Shown here piece by piece: positions 7,959 to 15,978 of a DNA stretch of 64,000 nt (positions are counted from its first letter, which is position 1; every line of letters begins with the position of its first letter). The DNA comes from Mycetocola zhujimingii (GTDB lineage: Bacteria; Actinomycetota; Actinomycetes; Actinomycetales; Microbacteriaceae), in assembly GCF_003065425.1 (NCBI RefSeq), contig NZ_CP026949.1, positions 2,852,001 through 2,916,000 of the forward strand. The letters are read 5' to 3'. The notes under the pieces are model-generated. The model was not told where the DNA came from. It did no database searches and saw nothing but the letters and a program-made list of their open reading frames with translations. The translations under genes were made by a program, and so were the position numbers.

Positions 7959-9403
7959 GAGCTCGCGTTCCGGAGCGCCCACCACTGGCGAAGACGACGC
8001 TCTGCTTCCTCCGCGCCGAGCGGCCCCTCGTCGAGGCGCAGTTCCAGAAGCCACGTGTAGGCCTCGCCAACCTCGCGGCCCGGCTTGATCCCCAGAATCC
8101 GCTGGATCTCATTGCCGTCGAGATCGGGGCGAACGGATTCCATCTCCTCACGTTCGCGCAGGTCGGCAATGCGAGCCTCGAGGTCGTCGTACGCGAAACC
8201 GAGGCGGTCTGCCTTGCGGCGGTTTCGTGTGGTGACATCCGCCCTCGTGAGGATGTGCAGCCGTTCGAGCAGGTGACCGGCATCCCGCACGTAACGGCGG
8301 ACAGCCGAGTCGGTCCAGGCCCCGTCGGTGTAGCCGAAGAACCGGAGGTGAAGCTCGATGAGGCGGGAAACGTCCTTGACCGTGTCGTTGTCGTACCGGA
8401 GCGCGGTCAGCCGCTTCTTCGCGAGCTTCGATCCGACCATGTCGTGGTGGTAGAAGCTCACGGCCCCACCGGGCTCAAGCCGACGCGTCGCGGGCTTTCC
8501 GATGTCGTGCAGGATGGCCGCGAGTCGCAACGTGAGGTCGGGCGCCTCGCCCGGGTGCCGTGCCTTCTCGTAATCGATGGCCTGCTCCAGCACGGTGAGC
8601 GAGTGCTGGTAGACATCCTTGTGGTGGTGGTGCTCGTCGATCTCCAGCCGCAACGCCGGAATCTCAGGGATCACGATCTCCGCGATGCCGGTGTCGACGA
8701 GGAGCTCGATCCCCGCCCGCGGCTTGTCGGTGAGCAACAGTTTGGACAGTTCGCCCTGCACCCGTTCGGGAGATACGATCCGGATGCTGTCAGCCATATC
8801 GCTCATCGCCGCGGCCGTCGCCGATTCAACGGCGAACCCCAGCTGGGCGGCGAAACGTGCGGCACGCAGCATCCGCAGTGGGTCATCTCCGAAGCTCACC
8901 TCTGGAGCACTCGGGGTACGCAGGATTTCAGCGAGCAGATCTTCGACGCCACCGTACGGATCCACGAGGACCTTCTCGGGAACCCGGAAGGCCATGGCGT
9001 TGACAGTGAAGTCCCGACGGTGAAGGTCGTCTTCGAGGTTCGTTCCGAACGCGACGACCGGCTTGCGGGTGACGCCGTCGTAAGCGTCGGCGCGATAGGT
9101 CGTGATCTCGACGGTTTCGGTCACGCCGTTCACCGTGACGCGCGCGCCGATCGTGCCGAAGTCACGACCGATGTCCCACTGGGCGTCAGCGATGGGTTTC
9201 GTCACGGCGAGAATCTCATCCGGCGATGCGTTGGTGGTGAAATCGAGGTCGGTCACCGGGCGACCGAGCATGGCGTCACGCACCGGGCCGCCGACGAGCG
9301 CGAGTTCGAATCCGGCCGCCGAGAACGCGGTAGCCACCTTCGTCACGACCGGCGATGCGGCAAGTTCCGACAGGCGTACCAACGACTCAGCCATGCTCAC
9401 CAT
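7955..9403 (-). CDS. cca: CCA tRNA nucleotidyltransferase / poly(A) polymerase family, with HD domain
   Basis: Adds or repairs the 3'-CCA end of tRNAs; 482 residues, near the length of mycobacterial PcnA. The nucleotidyltransferase head carries LVGGPVRDAMLG and the catalytic DLDF pair around residues 36-56, then the RRDFTVNAMA motif and the RMLRAARFAAQLGF segment. An HD hydrolase-like domain follows with LHDIGKP at His299. The ATG at 9403 sits 7 bases after TACCAT, so the mRNA may be leaderless; ATG 9394 with an upstream GGTGAG is the alternative. The stop overlaps the next gene by 4 bases. Which role dominates, CCA addition or poly(A) tailing, cannot be told from sequence. Confidence 0.92.
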   Translation of the reverse strand: MVSMAESLVRLSELAASPVVTKVATAFSAAGFELALVGGPVRDAMLGRPVTDLDFTTNASPDEILAVTKPIADAQWDIGRDFGTIGARVTVNGVTETVEITTYRADAYDGVTRKPVVAFGTNLEDDLHRRDFTVNAMAFRVPEKVLVDPYGGVEDLLAEILRTPSAPEVSFGDDPLRMLRAARFAAQLGFAVESATAAAMSDMADSIRIVSPERVQGELSKLLLTDKPRAGIELLVDTGIAEIVIPEIPALRLEIDEHHHHKDVYQHSLTVLEQAIDYEKARHPGEAPDLTLRLAAILHDIGKPATRRLEPGGAVSFYHHDMVGSKLAKKRLTALRYDNDTVKDVSRLIELHLRFFGYTDGAWTDSAVRRYVRDAGHLLERLHILTRADVTTRNRRKADRLGFAYDDLEARIADLREREEMESVRPDLDGNEIQRILGIKPGREVGEAYTWLLELRLDEGPLGAEEAERRLRQWWALRNASS

Positions 9404-9562
9404 GGGTTCAATGGTACGGGGGCCGGTGGCGTCCGATGGACGGTCTCGCTTCGCTCTTCCGGCGGCTTGAGCGACGCGCCATCGGTGTTCAAGCTGCCCC
9501 ACAAGAACACCGACAGACGCGTAGCTACAGAGATAGTGTGTCGGAGCTGCCCGCACCGCACA

Positions 9563-12094
9563 CTAGGGGGCATCCCTAGTCAGGGATTTCTCAGCTTGCG
9601 TCGCCGGAGGATTCTGCTCTCCATCGATCAGGTTCCGGATTCCCCGCCGTGAGGTCAAATGGAGCTTCGCGAGGACATTGCCCATGTGGTATTCGACGCC
9701 CTTGACGGTGACGAATAGCCGTTGGGCTACCTCACGGTTCGTGAGTCCCTGGGCGGCCAGGTGCGCAACCTCACGCTCGCGCCCGCTCAGCACGCTCAAC
9801 GGATCCTTGGGAGGCGGCGACGGTCGCGAAGGGACCGCGGCCTCCTGGGCGAGTTCGAGCCACCACCCTCGCTCGACCTGCGCGCGGGGATGCTCCGTCG
9901 CGAGCGCCTGCCTGGCGATGCGTACGACGGCGGCGCGGTCACCCCTGGCCCGCGCAGCGACAGCCTCAACCAGCATGGTGAGGGCGGTGTCGACGGCGGG
10001 TCGCGAGAGATCAGCCTCGGGGATCAGGATCTCCGCTGACTCGAGCTCACCACGCGCCGCCGGTACAAGTGTGGCCACAACGTGGCAACTCCCGTACGTC
10101 CACGAGCCACCGAAGTCGTCAGCGAGCGATACAGCGACCGCCGCCGTGGTCGCCGCGTCATCCCAGCGCCCCTGTCTGAACTGGGCCAGCGCAAGTTCAA
10201 TACGCCCGAAGGGCGCGAGCGCTGGATTGATCGCGTCCGTCAGCCGGATCCCCAGTTCGAGGTCCTGGATCGCCTCATCGAGTCGACCCTGCTGGCGGCG
10301 AATGCCGCCGCGAATCACCAGCATCAGAGCGTGGCGTGGCTCGAATCCCGACTGCTCCCCCTGGCTGATGTGCTCGGAGATCTCTGTATCAACGGGTTCC
10401 TCGACGCCCGTGCGCCACCTCGCCAGTGTCTGCCAGGTGAGCGCGATACCTTCCAGGTCGTCGAGGTCGAGGCCTCCGATGGACTCGGGAGCGTCCACAA
10501 GTGCAGCTCGCGTTCTCCCAACCTCGGAGATGACAGCGTCGGATGCCTGACAGGCGAGCTCGAACCTGCGCGCTTCGATCTCCAGGTAAGCGATTGAGCC
10601 ATTGGCGAGAGCCACGAGCGCCCTCTCTCGCAGGGTCACCGGCCGGCAGAGCGCCGCACGGGAGAGCATGGTCCTCGCCGACGAGATGTCTCCCACCGCG
10701 TAAAGCGCGCTGCCGACGAAAAGATCACGCTCCGGCCCGGCGGGGAGGTTGCTGAACTCTGACATGGCCGGTACCAGGAGGTTGAAGTGCTGTGTCGCGA
10801 TGGCGGAAATACCAGCCCTGACGAGTCTCTCGTGCCGAGCGGCGAGGGACCCGGACACCGACGATCCCCACCGAAGGTAACGCACAGCCCTCGCCGCCTC
10901 GTGGTTCCGGAGTGCCTCTTCCGCTGCCGCATCGAGTGTCCTCGCCAGTGCCTCGTCGGGGCCGGGCGCTGCCCTCACCCGGTGACGGAGGCCCCGATCG
11001 CCTCCGACGACCATGGCCGCGGCATGGTGCAGTTCCTGTCGCGACCTCTCGGAGAGCTCAGCCAGCACGGCGTCACCGACCCGCTGGTGGTGCAGACGCA
11101 GCCCGAGAGGCCCGTCCCCCTCGACGGCGTCGATCATGCCGGAGAAGATCGCCTCGTCAATGGCCCCCATCGAGACGGACGGCGCCCCCAGGTGGCTCGC
11201 GGCCGCCATCACCAGACTGGCACTGACCGAATCCTCGAGCGTGGCGACCAGGTGCACGACCCTGCGCGCGGCAACCGACATCCGCTCCATTGCCTCCCTG
11301 GTGATGGAGTCGAACCCCGGCGCGAGCGCGAGCGCGCCGTCGCCCAGCCTGCGCTCGAGCTCGACGATGACGTCCGGGGCGCCCGCGACGCGGTCCAGGA
11401 TCGCACGGATGTGGAGCGGGTTGCCGTCGGTCGCTGCGACCAGTCGCTTGGCCGTTCGGCGCGGCAAAGAGACGTCGAGTACCGTCCGGACGAAGTCGAT
11501 GACGTGGTCCGGCGAGAGGCCGTCGACCCCGACGCGGATACCGGATTCGCCATCGAGCGCGAACCTCCTCAACTGGTCAAGGAGATCAGTGGCGACGGGT
11601 CGGGCGGCCACGATGACCAGCAGCCGGTCATGAAGCGACCGGCGAGCGGCGAACCACAGTGCCCTCGCCGATTGCTCGTCAGTCCACTGCACATCGTCGA
11701 TGGTGATGATCGCCGGGCCCACGCTTGCATCGACGACGGCGAGAAGCGCGGCACCCGCGACGAGCGCGGACACGTCCTGCTCCACCCCGCCGGCCAGCAC
11801 AGGCGGAAGCACTGACTGGTCGAGTGTCGCGAGCAGCTGATTCAGGACACCGTACGGCAGTGTCCGTTCGTGGGCATCCGCTACGGCGTGGCGGCGCGGC
11901 CAGTCCGGCAACGCCGCGAGAGCCGCCCGAAGAAGTGCCGTCTTGCCAAAACCGGATTCGCCCTCGATCAGCACGAACTTCGCTCCGCCCTCAACCGTGG
12001 CGGCTGTCCCCACTATCGCATCCAGCTGGCGGGCGCGCCCGAAAAGCACCGGTGGGGTCGGCAATTTTGCTCGATCGGGTCGCACATCTGACAT
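9563..12094 (-). CDS. LAL-type LuxR family regulator with AAA/NACHT-like ATPase domain
   Basis: Large ATP-binding regulator of the LuxR family, 843 residues. A P-loop ATPase domain comes first: Walker A GESGFGKT at residues 45-52 and Walker B IITIDDVQW near 130. A long helical, TPR-like middle part follows (residues about 350-740). The C-terminus is a LuxR helix-turn-helix (residues about 770-830: LSGREREVAHLAAQGLTNRE, ending KLHLTSRRGIRNL). Such proteins sense an inducer and activate metabolic operons, as MalT does. The ATG at 12094 with TGGAG five bases upstream is preferred over the open frame to 12133. No obvious target operon is adjacent; the ligand is unknown. Confidence 0.88.
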   Translation of the reverse strand: MSDVRPDRAKLPTPPVLFGRARQLDAIVGTAATVEGGAKFVLIEGESGFGKTALLRAALAALPDWPRRHAVADAHERTLPYGVLNQLLATLDQSVLPPVLAGGVEQDVSALVAGAALLAVVDASVGPAIITIDDVQWTDEQSARALWFAARRSLHDRLLVIVAARPVATDLLDQLRRFALDGESGIRVGVDGLSPDHVIDFVRTVLDVSLPRRTAKRLVAATDGNPLHIRAILDRVAGAPDVIVELERRLGDGALALAPGFDSITREAMERMSVAARRVVHLVATLEDSVSASLVMAAASHLGAPSVSMGAIDEAIFSGMIDAVEGDGPLGLRLHHQRVGDAVLAELSERSRQELHHAAAMVVGGDRGLRHRVRAAPGPDEALARTLDAAAEEALRNHEAARAVRYLRWGSSVSGSLAARHERLVRAGISAIATQHFNLLVPAMSEFSNLPAGPERDLFVGSALYAVGDISSARTMLSRAALCRPVTLRERALVALANGSIAYLEIEARRFELACQASDAVISEVGRTRAALVDAPESIGGLDLDDLEGIALTWQTLARWRTGVEEPVDTEISEHISQGEQSGFEPRHALMLVIRGGIRRQQGRLDEAIQDLELGIRLTDAINPALAPFGRIELALAQFRQGRWDDAATTAAVAVSLADDFGGSWTYGSCHVVATLVPAARGELESAEILIPEADLSRPAVDTALTMLVEAVAARARGDRAAVVRIARQALATEHPRAQVERGWWLELAQEAAVPSRPSPPPKDPLSVLSGREREVAHLAAQGLTNREVAQRLFVTVKGVEYHMGNVLAKLHLTSRRGIRNLIDGEQNPPATQAEKSLTRDAP

Positions 12095-12190
12095 GAGACT
12101 CCAACGGTAAACGCGAACAGGTTGTGTCACCACCCCACGTACCGGTGTAGTGCGCCGAACATTTGGTGCGTACTGTGACGGACTTACCGG

Positions 12191-12481
12191 TCAGCGCACA
12201 AGGTACCAACGGCCCTGATCACGAGCGGTCACCGTCCAGCTCAGGGGCTCAGCGATGAGCCCGGTCTGTTCCACCACGTGACCGCCCACACTCAGCGCCT
12301 GACCGGCATCCTCGGCGGCGAACCGCACGACGATACGGGGTGAGCCTGCGACGACGGAGAGATCGGATGCTTCGACCACGACGAGCTCAGCCGCGGCGGC
12401 GGCGGCTCGAGGGAGCACGGAGTCGGGCATCACCCCCGGGGCCAACCTTCCCACGCTGATGGTCACACGGTAGGAGGGCAT
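12191..12481 (-). CDS. Small hypothetical protein, 96 residues
   Basis: A 96-residue protein starting MPSYRVTISVGRLAPGVMPD, with alternating strands and one Ala-rich helix (LPRAAAAAAELVVVEASD) and ending WTVTARDQGRWYLVR. It looks like one compact alpha/beta domain, but I do not recognise the family. A TAGGCT box lies exactly 6 bases before the ATG, so the mRNA is probably leaderless; the GGAGA between them is too close to serve as a ribosome-binding site. It is divergent from the SulP gene, whose promoter sits back to back with it. Confidence 0.65.
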   Translation of the reverse strand: MPSYRVTISVGRLAPGVMPDSVLPRAAAAAAELVVVEASDLSVVAGSPRIVVRFAAEDAGQALSVGGHVVEQTGLIAEPLSWTVTARDQGRWYLVR

Positions 12482-12525
12482 TCTCCGAGCCTAAGGCCCG
12501 CTGCCCAAGCGCATACAGTTGACCG
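12482..12525. promoter_or_regulatory. Divergent leaderless promoters for the 12191 and SulP genes
   Basis: Only 44 bases separate the two start codons. Leftward, TAGGCT (complement at 12488-12493) sits 6 bases before the ATG at 12481. Rightward, TACAGT (12514-12519) sits 6 bases before the GTG at 12526. Both fit the TANNNT-N6-start pattern of leaderless actinobacterial genes. No clear -35 boxes are visible. The two promoters must influence each other. Confidence 0.6.
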
Positions 12526-14034
12526 GTGCCCTCAACACCATCAGCCGCTGGCCCGGCGCGCTCCGGCGCTCCCCTTGCCCCGACGGTTCTCGCCACCCTC
12601 AGGAACCCCAAAGCCCTGACTGTCGAAGTACTCGCCGGCATTGTCACGACGCTTGCACTCATCCCCGAGGTGATCTCGTTCTCCGTGATCGCGGGCGTTG
12701 ATCCGAAGGTCAGCCTCGTGGCATCCGTCGTGCTCGCGATTTCGATGTCGTTCCTCGGCGGACGACCGGCGATGATCACCGCAGCGGCGGGAGCAGTCGC
12801 CCTCGTTGTCGCTCCGCTCGTCAAGGACCACGGAGTCGAATACCTGTTGCCCGCCGTCGTACTCGCCGGCCTGATCCAGGTGCTCTTCGGCGTCACCGGC
12901 CTCGCCCGTCTGATGCGATTCATCCCCCGCTCGGTGATGATCGGTTTCGTGAACGCCCTCGGCATCCTCATCTTCACGGCACAGGTGCCCCACCTTCTCG
13001 GCCAGCCGTGGCTCGTCTATCCGCTGTTCGCGCTGACCATCGTCATCGTGCTCGTCCTGCCGAAAATCACGACAGCGATTCCGGCACCGCTGGTGGCAAT
13101 CGTCGTCGTGACGGCGATCACCATGATTGCCCACCTCACGGTGCCCACCGTCGGCGACGAAGGCGACATCGCCGGGGGCCTTCCCGGGTTCACCGCGCTT
13201 CTCGTCCCCCTCAACCTCGAGACACTCTCGATCATCTGGCCGACGGCTCTCAGCGTTGCCTTCGTCGGTCTGATGGAGACACTGCTCACGGCCAAGCTCG
13301 TCGATGACATCACCGAGACGCGATCGGCGAAGAATCGCGAATCCTGGGCACTCGGCGTTGCGAATATCCTGGCCGGTTTCTACGGCGGCATCGCCGGCTG
13401 CGCCATGATCGGTCAGACCGTGGTGAATGTGAAACTCGGCAGGGCACGCACGCGGATCTCGACCTTCGTTGCCGGTGCTGTGCTCCTTCTGCTCGTGACG
13501 GTGCTCAGCGACGTGATGGAGCAGATCCCGATGGTGGCACTCGCCGCTGTCATGATGATCGTCGCCATCAGCACGGTGAACTGGCACAGCGTCTCACCGT
13601 CAACGCTCAAACGGATGCCGATTCCCGAGACTGTCGTGATGCTCACGACGGTGCTTGTCGTCGTCGTCACGCACAACCTCGCCGTCGGCGTCGCCGCTGG
13701 CGCCGTCCTCGCCATGGTGCTGTTTGCGCGCCGGGTCGCGCACGTCGTCCGCGTCTCGAGGACCGTCTCGGACGACGGCTCGAGCGTGCGTTACGCGGTG
13801 AGCGGTCCGCTCTTCTTCGGTTCGAGCAATGACCTTGTCGAACAGTTCTCCTACGGCCAGGACCCGGCCGAGGTGATCGTCGATTTCAGCGCGTCGCAGA
13901 TCTGGGACGCGTCGACGGTCGCGGTCCTCGATTCGATCGAATCCAAGTATGCGGCGCACGGTGCGACAGTCCGGTTCGTCGGGCTCGACGACAGATCGAC
14001 GACCTTTCACCAGAACCTGACCGGGCGGCTCTGA
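12526..14034 (+). CDS. SulP family anion transporter with STAS domain
   Basis: Inner-membrane SLC26/SulP transporter of 502 residues, probably moving sulfate, bicarbonate or a dicarboxylate. After a short N-terminus the membrane part spans residues about 25-395 with 12-14 helices, beginning KALTVEVLAGIVTTLALIPE, the family signature region. A cytoplasmic STAS domain fills residues about 415-500 (VRYAVSGPLFFGSSNDLVEQ, then VIVDFSASQIWDASTVAVLD). The start is GTG at 12526, 6 bases after TACAGT, so a leaderless transcript is likely. No carbonic anhydrase gene is adjacent to hint at bicarbonate; the substrate remains open. Confidence 0.88.
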   Translation: MPSTPSAAGPARSGAPLAPTVLATLRNPKALTVEVLAGIVTTLALIPEVISFSVIAGVDPKVSLVASVVLAISMSFLGGRPAMITAAAGAVALVVAPLVKDHGVEYLLPAVVLAGLIQVLFGVTGLARLMRFIPRSVMIGFVNALGILIFTAQVPHLLGQPWLVYPLFALTIVIVLVLPKITTAIPAPLVAIVVVTAITMIAHLTVPTVGDEGDIAGGLPGFTALLVPLNLETLSIIWPTALSVAFVGLMETLLTAKLVDDITETRSAKNRESWALGVANILAGFYGGIAGCAMIGQTVVNVKLGRARTRISTFVAGAVLLLLVTVLSDVMEQIPMVALAAVMMIVAISTVNWHSVSPSTLKRMPIPETVVMLTTVLVVVVTHNLAVGVAAGAVLAMVLFARRVAHVVRVSRTVSDDGSSVRYAVSGPLFFGSSNDLVEQFSYGQDPAEVIVDFSASQIWDASTVAVLDSIESKYAAHGATVRFVGLDDRSTTFHQNLTGRL

Positions 14035-14182
14035 CCCGGCGTTCTGGCCCGACGTCTCTGGCCCCGCGAGACCGAGCGGCGAAACGCCGGAATGTACACC
14101 GAATGAGGCGACAGCGGAAGAGCTGTGCGCTTTGCACCGCCGGTGGGTAGCCTCGGGGCATCCGTCTATGAAAGGACCCGTC

Positions 14183-14479
14183 ATGACCGAACAGCACCCC
14201 ACCGAAAACGGAAACGACACGCTTCCTGAGCTCCCCGACCAGGGTCAGCGCGACGGTAACTACGAAGAAGCCAAGAACGCTGACGCGGCCGACCACTCGT
14301 CGCTCGAGACCCCGCCGACGGACGGGACAGGCCCCGACGGTGCTGCCGACACAACCAGCTCGGATGATTCAGTGGACGGGGCAAACGATCACGGCGGATC
14401 GAAGCCATCCGGCCAGTCCGGCAACTACAGTGCCGCCGGATCCGATGCGGTCGACGAGACGGTGCCCGTCCAGGATTAG
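14183..14479 (+). CDS. Small acidic disordered protein
   Basis: A 98-residue protein starting MTEQHPTENGNDTLPELPDQ, dominated by Asp, Gly, Ser, Asn and Thr with no hydrophobic stretch, so intrinsically disordered. AAAGGA six bases before the ATG at 14183 supports this start over the open frame from 14132. A perfect terminator hairpin follows the stop by 4 bases. I recognise no family. It shares its style (N-terminal MT-E/D-x-H, then DG/SD-rich segments) with the 53-residue protein at 41793. Confidence 0.6.
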   Translation: MTEQHPTENGNDTLPELPDQGQRDGNYEEAKNADAADHSSLETPPTDGTGPDGAADTTSSDDSVDGANDHGGSKPSGQSGNYSAAGSDAVDETVPVQD

Positions 14480-14483
14480 ACGG

Positions 14484-14510
14484 ACCTGAGGAGAGCCGCT
14501 CTCCTCAGGT
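14484..14510. terminator. Strong bidirectional terminator between convergent genes
   Basis: ACCTGAGGAGAG (14484-14495), a 3-base CCG loop and the exact complement (14499-14510) form a 12-bp perfect stem. It lies between the rightward gene ending at 14479 and the leftward gene ending at 14521. No T tract, as is common in actinobacteria. Confidence 0.7.
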
Positions 14511-14520
14511 GCCCAGGCCC

Positions 14521-15198
14521 TCAGGACTGACTCGGCCCGAGGTCTGCGATGTCCTTGTGGTGGCGGACGAGCGGAAGCTGCACGGCATTCGCGTCGTCCA
14601 GGTCGCTCTTCCGAAGAGGAAGAGCGACCAGTGTCACGATCAGGAAAATGATCACGGTGCTCGCCGCCATCGGCGGAAGGTCAGCGAGGAATGCAGCGAC
14701 CGGCCCATCGAAGACCGCGAGAACCGACCCGCTCAGATCGGTCACCGATGCCGTCCATGCCGCGGGGCTGACCAGGTCACGCAGCGCGACGGTACCGTCG
14801 CCGACGTCGGCCACCCGCCCGACGGCAACCGACGACGGTGTGGTCGCCGTGCGGACCACCACCATCTGCCCGATCTGCGGATCCCCGGCCGCCGGCGCGA
14901 TGATGGCGATGCTCCTGGCTGTGTCGCTGATGGCGCCGTCAATTCTCAGGGTGCGCTGACCCGTCACCGCCGTCCAGAGGGTTGGCACGATAAGCAGCAG
15001 CATGAGTACGATGATCGCTCCGCGCCGAAGCACGATTCCCACGTGGAATGCGGACTCGACGGGTGTCTCGGCACTCGCGGACGCGAGGTACCCGGCATCT
15101 GTAACCGTCGAGGAAAGTCGGTTGGTCACGGGTCTCCCTCGATGCCTGGCTTCGTCGGGTGCGGACGTACGCCGGGCATCCGTAATTGTGGCGGTCAT
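14521..15198 (-). CDS. Membrane protein of unknown function downstream of kdpE
   Basis: A 225-residue protein with a polar N-terminus, a helix near residues 59-80 (GAIIVLMLLLIVPTLWTAVT), a beta-rich extracytoplasmic segment of about 95 residues (GQMVVVRTATTPSSVAVGRV and DGTVALRDLV), and a second helix at residues 180-198 (STVIIFLIVTLVALPL). The topology and the short strands recall the S26 signal peptidase fold, but I see no clear Ser/Lys dyad, so no function is assigned. It follows kdpE by 27 bases and may be cotranscribed with kdp. The start at 15198 lacks a ribosome-binding site; a later start is possible. Confidence 0.6.
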   Translation of the reverse strand: MTATITDARRTSAPDEARHRGRPVTNRLSSTVTDAGYLASASAETPVESAFHVGIVLRRGAIIVLMLLLIVPTLWTAVTGQRTLRIDGAISDTARSIAIIAPAAGDPQIGQMVVVRTATTPSSVAVGRVADVGDGTVALRDLVSPAAWTASVTDLSGSVLAVFDGPVAAFLADLPPMAASTVIIFLIVTLVALPLRKSDLDDANAVQLPLVRHHKDIADLGPSQS

Positions 15199-15225
15199 CA
15201 GTGTTTAAGCCACTGGGGTCATGCC

Positions 15226-15978
15226 CTAGGTTTCAGGTATTGGCGCGGCAATTGTCGGCGACGCGGTCGCTCCGGAAGACGTATCGTCCGTAGAAAACCT
15301 GTATCCCATCCCCGGCTCGGTGAGCAGGAACCGCGGCCTCGATGGATCCGGCTCGATCTTCTTGCGCAGTTGCGCGATATACAGTCGCAGGTACCCGGTG
15401 TCGGTGATGTGCTCTGAACCCCAAATGTCGCTGAGCAGGCTCTGACGGGTGACGAGCTTCCCTGGATTCCGGACGAGAAGCTCGAGGACCTGCCACTCGG
15501 TGGGGGTGAGTCGTACCGCCTCGTCACCGGTGGCGAGAGACCGGGTGACGCTCCGGGACGCGAGATCGATGGTGATGTTGGCGATCCGCGTCACTGGAAC
15601 GGATTCCTGCGATGGCACCCGACGTGTGAGAGCTCGGATTCGGGCGAGCAGTTCGTCGATGGAGAAGGGTTTGGTGACGTAGTCGTCGGCACCGGCGTCG
15701 AGCGCTTCGACCTTGTCGGTCGCCCCCGTGCGTCCCGACACAACGAGGATTGGTGCCTGCGTCCATCCCCGCAGCGCCTGGATGACCTCGATACCGTCAA
15801 GTTCCGGCATCCCGAGGTCGAGCATGAAGATGTCGGGACGGTGCTCGATCGCCGCGTTGATCGCTTCCACTCCGGTAGCGGCGGTGACGATGTCATAGCC
15901 GCGAGCCCTCAGGGTGACTCGAAGGGCACGGAGGATCTGCGGATCGTCGTCGGCGATGAGAATCTTCATGTCGGTCAT
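15226..15978 (-). CDS. kdpE: Response regulator KdpE
   Basis: DNA-binding response regulator of the OmpR class, 250 residues, that activates the kdp operon when K+ is limiting. The receiver domain has the acidic pocket ADDD (residues 9-12), phospho-acceptor Asp54 in FMLDLGMPELDG and the KPF lysine near residue 104. A winged-helix domain covers residues about 130-230 (RLTPTEWQVLELLVRNPGKL, then GYLRLYIAQLRKKIEPDP). The ATG overlaps the kdpD stop as ATGA. A 20-residue Ser/Thr/Ala tail extends past the usual KdpE end. Confidence 0.95.
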   Translation of the reverse strand: MTDMKILIADDDPQILRALRVTLRARGYDIVTAATGVEAINAAIEHRPDIFMLDLGMPELDGIEVIQALRGWTQAPILVVSGRTGATDKVEALDAGADDYVTKPFSIDELLARIRALTRRVPSQESVPVTRIANITIDLASRSVTRSLATGDEAVRLTPTEWQVLELLVRNPGKLVTRQSLLSDIWGSEHITDTGYLRLYIAQLRKKIEPDPSRPRFLLTEPGMGYRFSTDDTSSGATASPTIAAPIPET

